A stretch of DNA of 64,000 nt, from assembly GCA_905221605.1 (NCBI GenBank), contig CAJNDS010002600.1:186001-250000 (forward strand), read 5' to 3'. The notes below the pieces were generated by a model. It was given only the letters and a program-made list of their open reading frames with translations. It was not told the origin of the DNA and did no database searches. Origin of the DNA: Symbiodinium natans. Taxonomy: Eukaryota > Sar > Dinophyceae > Suessiales > Symbiodiniaceae. Below, one piece after another: positions 11,901 through 22,400 of the stretch. Made by a program: the position numbers and the translations under genes. Position 1 is the first letter of the stretch. The number at the start of each line of letters is the position of its first letter.

Positions 11901-14900
11901 AACCTCCAAGCAGGTCTACGAGGCCTACGTGTCCGCAGCGGAGCGGATGCTCGAGGAGGACGTGGCGGCCAACAAGGTCGGAGTTGGGGGGGTTTAGGGT
12001 TTAGGGTTTAGGGTTTAGGGTTTAGGGTTTAGGGTTTAGGGTTTAGGGTTTAGGGTTTAGGGTTTAGGGTTTAGGGTTTAGGGGGGCAGCTTTCGCAGCC
12101 CGAACTCTCTAAACTCTACTTTGGGTTGAGGGTTCTTAAAGGGGGTTTAAGGGCTTGTTAAGAATTTCCAAGGGTTTTCCAAGCGTTTTCCAAGGGCAAC
12201 AAAGAGTTTTCTATTTTCAAGAGTTTTCTAAGGGGTTTCTAAGAGTTTTTATCGAGTTCACTAAGGGTTTTCTAAGTTTTTTCAGTGTGTTTCAGAGCGC
12301 TAAACCCTAAACCCTAAACCGTAAACCCTAAACCCTAAACCCTATACCCTAAACCCTAAACCCTAAACCCTAAACCCTAAACCCTAGACCTTAGTTCGCT
12401 GCTCCCCGCTGCCAAAGTCAGGCCATTGGCGAGGCGGGAGCTGACGCCATCCTCGCCGCCATGCAGGCCGTGGCTTAGGGTTTAGGAGTTAGGGTTTAGG
12501 GTTTAGGGTTTAGGGTTCAGGGTTCAGGGTTTATGGTTAAAGATACTATGACATAAGTCGAAGAATATAATCGTATAACAATGTTAAGAAGCTATAGTAT
12601 TAAGAATATGGTATGAAATATTCTGACATAAGAATCTAATCGCATGATGGTATCAAAAATATCGTATTTAGAGCCTTTGTATATTGATAAAATAGGAAAC
12701 GAAACAGTTTTCGGGATTAGGGGTGTTGCTCTAAAGGTCCTTGCAAGGAATCTAGGCAATCGGTATTGAATTCGAACGTAGGTGCTGTTAAGGAATCGCT
12801 TGTCACCTTTTTGGTTTCGGGCCAGGTGCCAAGTAGGAGATCTTTGCGTAGCCTCTTCCCTTGAACTGTAAACCCTGAACCGGGAACCCAGGTCGCTGAA
12901 ACTCGCGGGTTCGCATGAGTGCAGTGTGTGTGGCAAAGAAGTAGATGCAAAGTTGGGTATCTGTTTTTGGGTATATGATGATATATGCTGGTCCTTACTA
13001 GGGATCATAGTACTACTTATGTGACAATCCCCATGAAGGACTGCTAGTACAAGGAGGAAAATCCCAAGGTATATGTGCGTTTTGATCTAGGGCGCAGACT
13101 CCGTCGCAGGCCTCCGGGCGTGGTGACCGGGCCGCGCGGGTTCTGACCATCTGCAACTTAGCTTTTGGTGCTGAGTAGATAAACTTCAGCTTTTTTTGGT
13201 GGGTATCCTAAACCTTGAACCCTAAACCCATCACGACCAAAAAGTGGACATTCCCACTAGGAACTCAGCCCGTAAGGCAATACGGGCTCGCTGGCCACCG
13301 CGGGCTGGGGCACAGCGCTGGGGGTGATTCGCTCTCTCCACGCTCGAGGTGTCTTGCCTTTCACCTAAATCTCGCGAAGCCCTGCAACCCCCAGGCCCCC
13401 GATAAGATCCTTTCCCTAGAATCCCTACACTATTCCGGTTAAGCCCTCTTAAAAACGCCGTTAAGCCATCCAAGATCCCTGTTCTTAATGCGGAGTTTAT
13501 GAGCAAATCCCGAAGCCCTGTAAAGCTAAAAATTGAACCTGCAGTGCACCCCGAAGTCCCTAAAGCCCTAAGCCCTAAACCCTAAACCCTAAACCCTAAA
13601 CCCTAAGCTCTAAAAACATCCCGAAAGCCCTCAGCCTGTGTCCTTGTCCAAGGCCGCCTGGAGCGCGCCTTTGCCTGCGAAACAAGGCCCGGAGTGCCTT
13701 CTTTCTCTTCAGGTCGGCTCAGTGTTTAGGGTATAGGATTCATGCGCTGGGTCATGCGGATGTAGGGTTTACGGCTTAGGATTTAGGATTTCGGGGCTCA
13801 GTTTTTTTGGGCTGAGGGTTGAGGATTTCCTCGAAAGGGGCGCGATAGGGTTTAGGGATGATGCCCTGCCTTCCTAAACCCTAAACCCTAAACCCTACAC
13901 CCTACACCCTACACCCTACACCCTAAACCCTAAACCCTAAACCCTAAACCCTAAACCCTAAACCCTAAACCCTAAACCCTAAACCCTAAACCCTAAACCC
14001 TAAACCCTAAACCCTAGATGCCCTGCCTTCTCTTAGGCCCTACAACCAGGGAGCTCGGCTCACGGCCTTCGAGCGGCTTGGTGGATGCTCAGAGGTTGGC
14101 TTCCCTTGGGGACGACATGAATGAACCCTAAAAGGGTTTAGGGTTTAGGGCTAGGGTTTAGGGTTTAGGGTTTAGGGTTCAGAGTTTGGCGTTTGGGTTT
14201 AGGGTAGGGTTTATAGTAATCCATCGTAGTCGAAATTGAAGCAGCCTGAAAGGGTTTAGATTCATATTACCATCATAGGATTTATAGTAATGTTATCGTA
14301 GTATAGGGTATATGACCCCAATTTTATGGTTCATGTGGTGTTTTCGGGGTCTTCAAGTGCGACGTAGCATCAAAAGCCTGCCTGCGAACAAGGTTTGTCG
14401 AGGATGGGATTCCAGGGACGCTGCCGCTTTGAAGCATGGAGAGTGTTAGGGTTTAGGGTTTAGCGTGTAGCCTAAGAAATCAGAGTGAGACTTGGCCTCT
14501 TAAGGCTGGTAGTGCGGCAGGTGTTGCGCGGTTCAACGGTTCAACTCCTCCGCAGTGTAGTTCATAAGAAGCTCATCATGAACTGGCTTTAACGCCTTGG
14601 TATGCTCTTTCTCTTCGTATAAGGATCTGCGACTCCATGGCAGCCTCGCTGATGCAGCGCTTCGGCGTGGATGCCTGCGTGGTGGGAGCTGACCGGGTGG
14701 CAGCAAACGGTGACACGGCCAATAAGATCGGCACCTATGCGCTGGCAGTGCTGTGTCGGCACCATGGGGTGCCCTTCTATGTCACGGCGCCCATGACAAC
14801 CCTCGATGCCCGAGCCTCAGGGCCCAAGAGACGCGCGAACACCGACATGCGACAGCTTTCAGACTTGCGGGCCTGCGCCTGACGCATGACTGTAATGCCA

Positions 14901-16345
14901 TAGTCTAGGTATACCCGAAGTTATGTAATGGTTATGTACCAAACCCGATGTAGTATGTTTTTTTGGGTGCCAAATGCCATACTATATGGGACTACACATG
15001 GACCTTCGTGGGACATGTTGCATTGCCGTGCACATCGGGCAGAGTGAGGCCAAAACCCAGACTGGCACGGACATCCCCATCGAGGCCTGCGTTCCAATAT
15101 CGCCCAACAAGTGAGGGGCAGATTTTTATGTCGTTTATATATATATATATATCCCCAAACAATCAAGGAACCTCCCCCCCCCCCTCAAAAAAAAAAAAGA
15201 AAAACAACAAAAACAAAAACAGAAGCTAACAAAGAAAAGCAGAGCTTTCCCCCCTTTAGGACCCCCCCCCCCGCCACCCCAATGTCTTTACAAGATCTTC
15301 AGCGAGTGTCTGCGAGGAGCGTCCTGGCGACGAGCTTAGCTCGCTGAAGCTGAATCTTCGGGGTACTTGGAAAAGTTTTTTTTTTAATTTTGGAGGTACT
15401 ATAACTCCTAAGAAACAGCATAACAATTAAGCTTTGCTAGGGTTCCAAGTTCAGTACAGGAATGGAGAGACGCACCGGCTCGCGGCTCCGGGGATTGACG
15501 TCTGGACGCGCGGAGAGCATCTGGGGTTTGGGGTTTTGGGGTTTTAGGGTTCAGGGTTTAGGGTTTGGGGTTTAGTTTAGGGTTTGGGGTTTAGGGTTTG
15601 GGGTTTGGGGTTTAGGGTTTCGGGTTTAGGGTTTCGGGTTTAGGGGTTTAGGGTTATTAGACTCGAGACCATGTCCATGTGATGCAGTAAGTTCGGTCCT
15701 TACTGCTCGCCCGAAAGCGCGAAGAGTGGAAAACCAGAGGTCCCAGGATGAGGCTCCCGAAGTAGGCCGTTCTTAGACGTCAGCCGCAGTGAACATGAAA
15801 GTTGAAAGCAAGCACTTTCTCTCTTGGAGGGGGGGGATAACATGAATACATAAGGGAAGGAGCGAAGCTCCTTCCCTTGAATATTCATGAGGGGCCCTGA
15901 GCGTTTTAGGAATCCCGCCTTCGACGTCACCCCGGCAGCGGTGATCACCGGCATTGTCACCGACCATGGTTTGGTGCCAAGACGAGGCTCTGGCCAGGCA
16001 GGGGGGGATCCTAGCACTCCAAAATACTCTGGCTACCAGGTCATGTTTCTCATAATATATATATATATATATATATATAGATATACAAATAAATGAATAA
16101 ATGGGTGGATAGGTATATGTGTATACACGTGTATATATGTATATTATTCTCTCACTACGGTAGCTGTGTGGCAGCACTGTGGCTGCAAATATCCAGACTT
16201 GTTAGCCACGGAGACGCTCAGACATGCCGTTCTAGCTGCGGAACGCACCCTCGCTCTGTGAAGCGCACGGGTCCACACTTGCCAGGACTACGACGTGGCA
16301 GGCTTTCTCACAGAGCCCAATGGCAAGAAGAGGAAGGTGGCGTGA
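8967..16345 (+). CDS. mtnA: Methylthioribose-1-phosphate isomerase, complete 21-exon gene
   Basis: Converts methylthioribose-1-phosphate to methylthioribulose-1-phosphate in methionine salvage; an eIF2B-fold enzyme. Exons: 8967-9035, 9437-9486, 9759-9780, 10256-10309, 10678-10729, 10946-10991, 11136-11190, 11355-11384, 11914-11976, 12422-12466, 13110-13152, 13277-13348, 13653-13686, 14037-14072, 14393-14422, 14624-14807, 15043-15084, 15317-15348, 15460-15504, 15910-15973, 16286-16345. They total 1,128 nt (375 residues plus stop), the family's usual size, and every phase matches. Landmarks in order: [60 protein letters not shown] (catalytic Cys), [54 protein letters not shown] (catalytic Asp), [32 protein letters not shown]. 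By this reading 14 introns start GC, 5 GT and 1 GA. VLTIC replaces the usual VLTHC. The C-terminus ends in a basic GKKRKVA tail. Confidence 0.95.
10102..10221. repeat. CCCTAAA array before isomerase exon 4
   Basis: About 17 pure units. G-rich units 10,328-10,445 follow the exon. Confidence 0.95.
11219..11347. mobile_element. Terminal-inverted-repeat element filling isomerase intron 7
   Basis: The left end GTACCCGGAGACTCCAAAA and the right end TTTTGGAGTCCCTGAGTAC are complementary, and CCCCTTAAT is paired with ATTAAGGGG just inside. The element makes up about 80% of the 164-nt intron 11,191-11,354, ending 7 nt before the acceptor. Confidence 0.85.
11447..11604. mobile_element. Terminal-inverted-repeat element, family 3 (GGACCAAATGAACCC ends)
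   Basis: It begins GACCAAAATGAACCCTAAAA with TTGGGGTCAT inside, and ends TTTTGGGGTTCATTTGTCCC. An internal duplicated segment (TCCGATNAAGGTNGTATGAGCC) occurs twice, about 66 bp apart. Relatives are at 28,265, 34,762, 35,817, 43,667, 45,788, 51,480 and 52,484. Confidence 0.8.
11658..11910. mobile_element. Family 1 element with an embedded CCCTAAA array
   Basis: The left end ACTTGGAGGTTCCTGGTACT and the right end AAGTACCATGAACCTCCAAG are complementary. The interior is interrupted by a CCCTAAA array (about 11,757-11,860), and the sequence on each side of the array contains AAGTACAGTTC, as if the array expanded inside the element. The right end lies three bases before the acceptor of isomerase exon 9. 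Confidence 0.85.
11992..12083. repeat. TTTAGGG array directly after isomerase exon 9
   Basis: Pure 7-base G-rich units starting 15 nt after the GT donor. Confidence 0.95.
12300..12390. repeat. CCCTAAA array before isomerase exon 10
   Basis: C-rich partner, in the same intron, of the TTTAGGG array 11,992-12,083. Confidence 0.95.
12987..13069. mobile_element. Hairpin element, family 2 (AGTCCTTA core)
   Basis: GGTCCTTACTAGGGATCATA is followed by AAGGACTGCTAGTAC and ends ATCCCAAG. It resembles the elements at 20,241, 56,504 and 57,061, with diverged outer ends. It lies 40 nt before the acceptor of isomerase exon 11. Confidence 0.6.
13873..14016. repeat. CCCTAAA array with a CCCTACA block
   Basis: A run of CCCTACA variants (about 13,893-13,921) sits inside otherwise pure units, a sign of local expansion of a variant. 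It ends 20 nt before isomerase exon 14. Confidence 0.9.
15130..15270. repeat. TA microsatellite plus poly(C)/poly(A) tract inside isomerase intron 17
   Basis: (TA)n at about 15,136-15,152, then C-run/A-run at 15,171-15,199 and a second C-run near 15,264. Confidence 0.85.
15519..15656. repeat. TTTAGGG/TTTGGGG array after isomerase exon 19
   Basis: Mixed TTTAGGG and TTTGGGG units starting about 15 nt after the GA donor of exon 15,460-15,504. Confidence 0.9.
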
Positions 16346-17362
16346 GGCGATCTGCATCTGCCACGCACATACCGCCCGGAGACCTTCAGGGGGGCCGCCC
16401 CATCCGACTGAAGAAACGTCGTGCCGCGCAACCAGTGCTGGAGGCAAAAAGGTGGCAATGTCTCGGGGCTCGGACAAGCTTCTGTTTGGGTTTCGGATGA
16501 TTTGGGGGGCACGGCGTAATCAGATCCCCGAAGCTTTAAACACCTTGCATCATCCTGACGCGAAGAGATACGGTAGTGCTGCAGCTGGGCTGCCAAGTTC
16601 GAGCATAAGCATACCCCAATGCTTTCGGATGTTGTTGTTTTCAGCCTGTCCTTCACAAAGCTGCTTGGTGCGGCCAAATTGCCAATCTGTAAGCGGATAA
16701 ACCCTAAACCCTAAACCCTAAACCCTAAACCCTAAACCCTAAACCCTAAACCCTAACCCCTAGGCCCTAGGCCCTAGAAGCCCTAAGCCCCAAAAAGGGA
16801 TGACTTTGTTTCAGAGCCATGGGTGGCTGGCGTGCTCTTGGCCATTGAAGGATTCTCACGAGGCGGGGCCTGGGAAGTCCTCTTTGTGGGCAGCTGTTTA
16901 GGAGCCATTTTTGGAACCTTCAGCCTGAAATCAAATGATAAATGCCCCTAAACCCTACACCCTAAACCCTAAACCCTAAACCCTAAACCCTAAACCCTAA
17001 ACCCTAAACCCTAAACCGTAAACCCTAGACTCTACTACGCATAATACTATTACAGTGCATACACATAGATAGTTCAAGGTAGCATGCCACAACACACTTG
17101 AAATTTAGCAATCGAGTGAAAAAATATCAAGCTCGCAAGCCCTGCATCCTAAACTTCACCTGCTCTTGGTTTTGGCACCACCGGACATCCCCCTTGGAAA
17201 CACGCAAACGGTCTGAGCTAGCTCGTGTCCCTCTCCCCCCGAGCCCACCAGGTTCCTGGGGCCGTGCAGTGCAGAAAAAAACAAGAACCCCTCGAAACTA
17301 CGGCCCTACGATGGTCCACAACGTCCTCCGTGCGTGCCGAAGCCCATCCTCCGGCCCTGCAG
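16346..17362. other. Spacer between isomerase and the adenylation-domain gene
   Basis: It contains CCCTAAA arrays at 16,700-16,757 and 16,945-17,028. An ATG at 16,458 starts MSRGSD and could be the first exon of the next gene, ending at a GC donor, but nothing links it to the exon at 17,363. The long frame from 17,098 and a frame read through 17,225 have no family resemblance before 17,363. Confidence 0.45.
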
Positions 17363-18179
17363 GTTACCCTGCCCGCGCTGATCCGGCGCCGGGCGGCGGA
17401 GACGCCGGGGGCCGCGGCCCTCCGCCTGCCGGGCACTGCGAAGGCGTGGCCGGGGGCGGGCGGAGGTCCTCTGACTTTAGGGCTTTGCCTTTCTCGGGAC
17501 GAAATACTAATCTTGGTGAGCACTATGCATCTTATAAGGCGCCTCGAGAAAGCGTGACCTGGGGAGGGGCAGGTACTGGACAGAGGGGTGTTTCAGTTAC
17601 TTTCAGGGGTGCTCCGAATGTTGTAGCGGATTCGATTCTAGATGGTGTTTGAAATTATTTGAACGAGGACCAAATGTCCAACAACGCCGACATCACCTGT
17701 AGGCTGTCCTCAGAGCTGTCTTACTGCTTCCGCAAATGCCATGCCGTGCAAAGTCGGCAAATGCCACGCCCTGGCTATGCCTGCCAGGTCGTCACAGTGA
17801 CAGGGTCTCCAAACCTCTCCCCCAAAATTTTTACTGGACCCCGTGGTTTCCTTGTCATGTGTTCGCTCAGAAGGGAATTCGCGAACTCATGGGTGGTTTG
17901 CTGGGTGTAGCGCCCAGGCATTAGCAAAGTCGGAATCCTGGTACGGTTTCAGAATGTTATAAACCCTAAACCCTAAACCCTAAACCCTAAACCCTAAACC
18001 CTCTTTATAACCTGCGAGTTGTAGGTTTTGGGCCTGAAGGCAAAGCTCCTAAGCCCCGGTTCAGGAGTGGACCCGCAAGGACCTCATGGGGGCGGTGCCT
18101 GGGTCGCTGTTGAGGAACTTAAGTCAAGCTATCAAGAAGGGATATACATACCTGAAAAACAAAAACATAACAAAAACAA

Positions 18180-18211
<32 letters not shown>

Positions 18212-19361
18212 GTATATATATATATATTCTTATATATAGATATATCTTGTGTTTATTCAGGAGTATGGTACCCCGCGCCCCCCCCTCCCCCCAAAGAACA
18301 CGTCTGTGTCTTGGAGTTTCTGGAGAGGTTGAGCCATTCACTTGCTGAAGCCCCAAGTTTCCCTGCGTTGTGTTCAACCTTACACGCCTTAGACTCAAAT
18401 TCTTAGCCCTTTCTGGGGTTTGGGGATTTTGAACAGTGGGAATGGTTCCCTTCTCGTGTAGCCGTTATCCCAAACAACCCTAAACCCTAAACCCTAAACC
18501 CCAAGCCCTTGCAACCCTAAACCCGAAACCCTAAACCCTAAACCCTAAACCCTAAACCCTAAACCCTTGCAACCCTAAACCCTAAACTCTAAACCCTAAA
18601 CCCAACGTTAAGTCTTAGCAGAAGCCCAGGTGAACTGTGCCCGAGCAGCGCTGCAAGCCTATCTTTGCACTACTCCAAGTGCCGGTGCTTCAATTGGGCT
18701 TGGGTTTATTGTCCAAAGCTTTAGGGTTTAGGTTTGGGGTTTAGGGTTTAGGGTTTAGGGTTTAGGGTTTAGGGTTTCGGAGTTTGGTTCTTGTTTCTGC
18801 CTTTTTGGGAGGGCGGGGCGTGTTCGGGTTTTCGTGGGTTCCGGCTCTGCTTGTCAGATGGCGAAGCAACCCAGGCGCCTGCGTAGCCCTGGGCGTGGAT
18901 GAAGGCTTGCCGATGGTTGTGCTGCAGCTGGCCGTGATGGAGGTCGGCGATGCCCACCCCGGGAAAATCGGTCGACCTGGTAGGTTTGGGATGTTTAGGG
19001 CTCATCGTGTTTAGAGCTGGGCTGTTTCGTTGAAGTACGTTGCGCGTTTCGAATTCCCCCCAACACTAAACCCCAAGCCTCAAGCCATGAAACTCCAATG
19101 CTCTCACCAAACCCTGAGACCAAAACCCGCAACCCTCAACCCTAAACCCGAAATTTCGCACCCCAAAGGCGGGGCATTACTTCTTGCCTTTGGACCTTCG
19201 ACAGCCGCCGGGACGCTTGGAGGTCATGCTGACGTCTGCAGGACACCAGCCATGAGGGTTTGTTGCTTCGGCCCCAATGTCAGGGTACCTTCAAACCCCA
19301 AGGCAGCACGAAATCCCCAAACCCTAAACCCCTAAACCCCTAAACCCCTAAACCCAAAGCC

Positions 19362-19442
<81 letters not shown>

Positions 19443-22400
19443 ACCCTAAACCCTAAACCCTAAACCCTAACCCGATGCCCCCAATGGAAGCCCTAAACCC
19501 CCAGGTGCACGCTTGCTGGTGGTTCTTGCGGCGTCCACGGGCGCAGTCCAGGTGCCAGTGGGCTGCCAGATGGTCAGTGCAGAGGAGGCACAGGGGGCCT
19601 CCTAGTACTGGATTTATTGAATGTATTGGGGGACGTTTGGGCATGTTGGTTTTTCCTAGGGGGGATCTGTTGCGGTTTTTTCTTGGGCTGCTCCCCCCTT
19701 TTGGAGGTGATGGCTCCCAGCGGAACGCATCCAAAACCGGAGGAGGAGTGTCCGGTGCCCGATCTGGCCCCCGAGGATCTTTGCTACGTGCAATTCACGT
19801 CGGGCAGCACTGGGAAGCCCAAAGGCGTGCTGTGCGAGCACCGGCAAGCTGCATGGTATGCGTTGTCCAAGGCTGCAGCCGAAGGCATCGACGAATCCTC
19901 ATGCCTCATGCTCACGGCAGCGTTCACCTTCGATCCTTGCCAGGGAGACATCTTCTGCGCGCTGATCTCCGGCGCCATGCTGGCCCTATCGCCACGCGTT
20001 CGCCTGCTGCAGGACTTGTCGCAGATCCTCTGCCAGGCAGGGGCCACCCACGTGTGTGCAACTCCGGCGCTGTGGCGCCTGGTGGACTCGGAGCTTCGAG
20101 CGCTTCCGCTTCCACAGCTTCCGCAGCTTCCGCAGCTTCGGTGCCTCTCTTTGGGCGGGGAGAAGATGCCGCCCGCCATGATCCGGAGCTGGGCACCGAA
20201 GCTGCTGCTCCGCAACACCTACGGGGTGACCGAGGCCTTAGTCTAGCAGTCCTTCATAGGGATTATAGTGCCCTCCTAACAGTCCTTCCTATAGGGATTC
20301 TAGTACCCCCCCCCGTTGTAATCCCTGTTAAGGGCTGTTATAGTATAAAGGGGAACATCCCAAGAGGCCACCGTCTACCAGACAGCGATGCAGATGACCA
20401 CTGACACCGAGCCGCAGACGGCCGGGTGGCCTTTGCCTGGAGTACAGGTGGGCATTGCTAAGTGGAAGGAGGAAGGGGACGGCCAAACATCGGAGGCACC
20501 CCAGACGCCGAGTAGCCAGGATCTTTGGGAGCTGGAGCCAGGAAACGAAGGCGAGATCTGCCTAAGCGGACCTGGCATCGCCAGGGGCTACCTGGGGCTG
20601 CCGAGTTTGACTGCGGAGCGTTTTGTGCGCTTTCCATGCAAGCCCGGCCGCTGCTATCGTACCGGGGACTGCGGGCGCTGGGTGGAGAGCGGAGCGCCGG
20701 AGCCTTACCTGGAAGTTCTCGGGCGCCGGGATACCCAGATCAAGCTGAACGGGGAGCGAATCGAGCTTGGGGAGGTGGAGAAACTGCTGGGTATGAGTCC
20801 GCTGGTGTTGCAGTGTGCCGCCATGCCCTGGGGAGATCAGGTCCTGGGTGGTCCAAACTTTCTGTTCCTGGTACTAGTGCAGCAAACTGTAATGAGCTGA
20901 TCTTTAGCCGATTTAGCCATGTGGTTCTGGACTGCTACCCCGCCCCAAGCTCTTACCTAGACGATAAACCTGATAGTGCCCAACTGAAAGCTATACTCGT
21001 AACTTGGACATGCTGCTGCATTGATAGTAGCAGGGTTTGGTTCTCGTGCACCTTCCGCCAAATTCCCCGAACCCCTGAACTCCAGCAAAGGGCAACCTCT
21101 TGGCCTATGTGGTCTTGGCCGGCGGCGAGGTGCTGGATGGCTTGACCTACCTTGCGCTGACGGCCCACTGCGACAGCCACCTGCCCCGGATCATGCGACC
21201 ACGGAGGCTGTCGGGGCGCACCTAGAGTAACCCGCTGCACCGGAAAGGGTCAATAAACCCAGGAATTTAGAACATCGATGATTTAAGGTTTATGGGCAAC
21301 TCGCTTCAAAAGTTTAAACGGGCTGTAGACTTGAGGAATTGATGGTTAAGGGTTAATTCACTTTGCGATAAGTGTACTTGTTCTCATCGAAATTCTTCAG
21401 CGTTCGTAGTCGGCCGAACAAATCTGTGATTGTCGCTCTGACCCTGTTTCCATGTTCGATAGCATGTTGTAAGGAGTGTGCTTCGCATTGTAGCGTAGCA
21501 CGGCACACTCTCTTCATTGTTGACGAGCTGAAACTAATCGGGTGTAGTGGTACTCCATTTTGTGGATGGTTGTTGCTGGTGAAACATAGTGACACACGAG
21601 AGGCTCATAGCCACAGACGCGCTGCCCATCACCGCCAACGGGAAGATAGACAGGACAGCTCTGATTCCGCCCCCGCTTGATGTGGAAATAGACAAGAAGG
21701 ACCCGAGCATTGTGCAAGAGCCCTTGACCCCCCTCGAAGAAGCGGTTGCAGTGGCATGGACGTCGGAGCTTTCGCTGAAGTTTCAGTTGGGTCCCGATGC
21801 GGACTTCTACCTGCTTGGAGGAGGCAGCGTCCACGCAGTTCGTGTGACGCGCCTTCTGCGTGCAGTTCTGCATGGAGGAGGTGGTGGCAAGGCTAAGTGG
21901 GCTGAGGGGACCAGTGATTGGCGCAACCCTGCTGGAGATGCTTCCCTTTTCCTGCCGCCTGAGCGTGCTGGTGATGCCGAGTGCCATTTTGGCTTGTGTG
22001 ATGGCGGTCCGTTCGCCCCGTGCGCTCTCCTCGAGCGGCCGGTGCTTCGGAACTATGCGGGCTTCTTGGCCAACGCGGGCGTGCGGCTTGGGCGGCTTGG
22101 CAACACGGATGGACCAGATTCCGCCTCGGATTCTGAGGTAGCCTTGGCATCTGGGAGCGACCTCCCCCGCGCCTTGGAAAGTGCCCTGCGCAGTGGCCGG
22201 GAGACGCTGGCGCACGCCTTGCTTCTGGCCCGGGCCTCGGCGACGGGCGGCCTTGCGAGGAGGCAGCGGGGCACCGCCCCGCTGCATTGGGCGGCGCAGC
22301 GGTGCAGTGGGGCCGTGGTGGCTTGGCTCCTCACATTCCGGGCCAATGTCACCCAGGCCACCGAGGCGGGAGCTGTTCCTGCGCAGGTGGCGGCAGCTGC

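Noticed and set aside
19784-20218. Minus-strand open frames opposite the adenylation domain
   Set aside because: They are shadows of GC-rich coding sequence on the + strand, whose motifs (A3, A5) are unambiguous.
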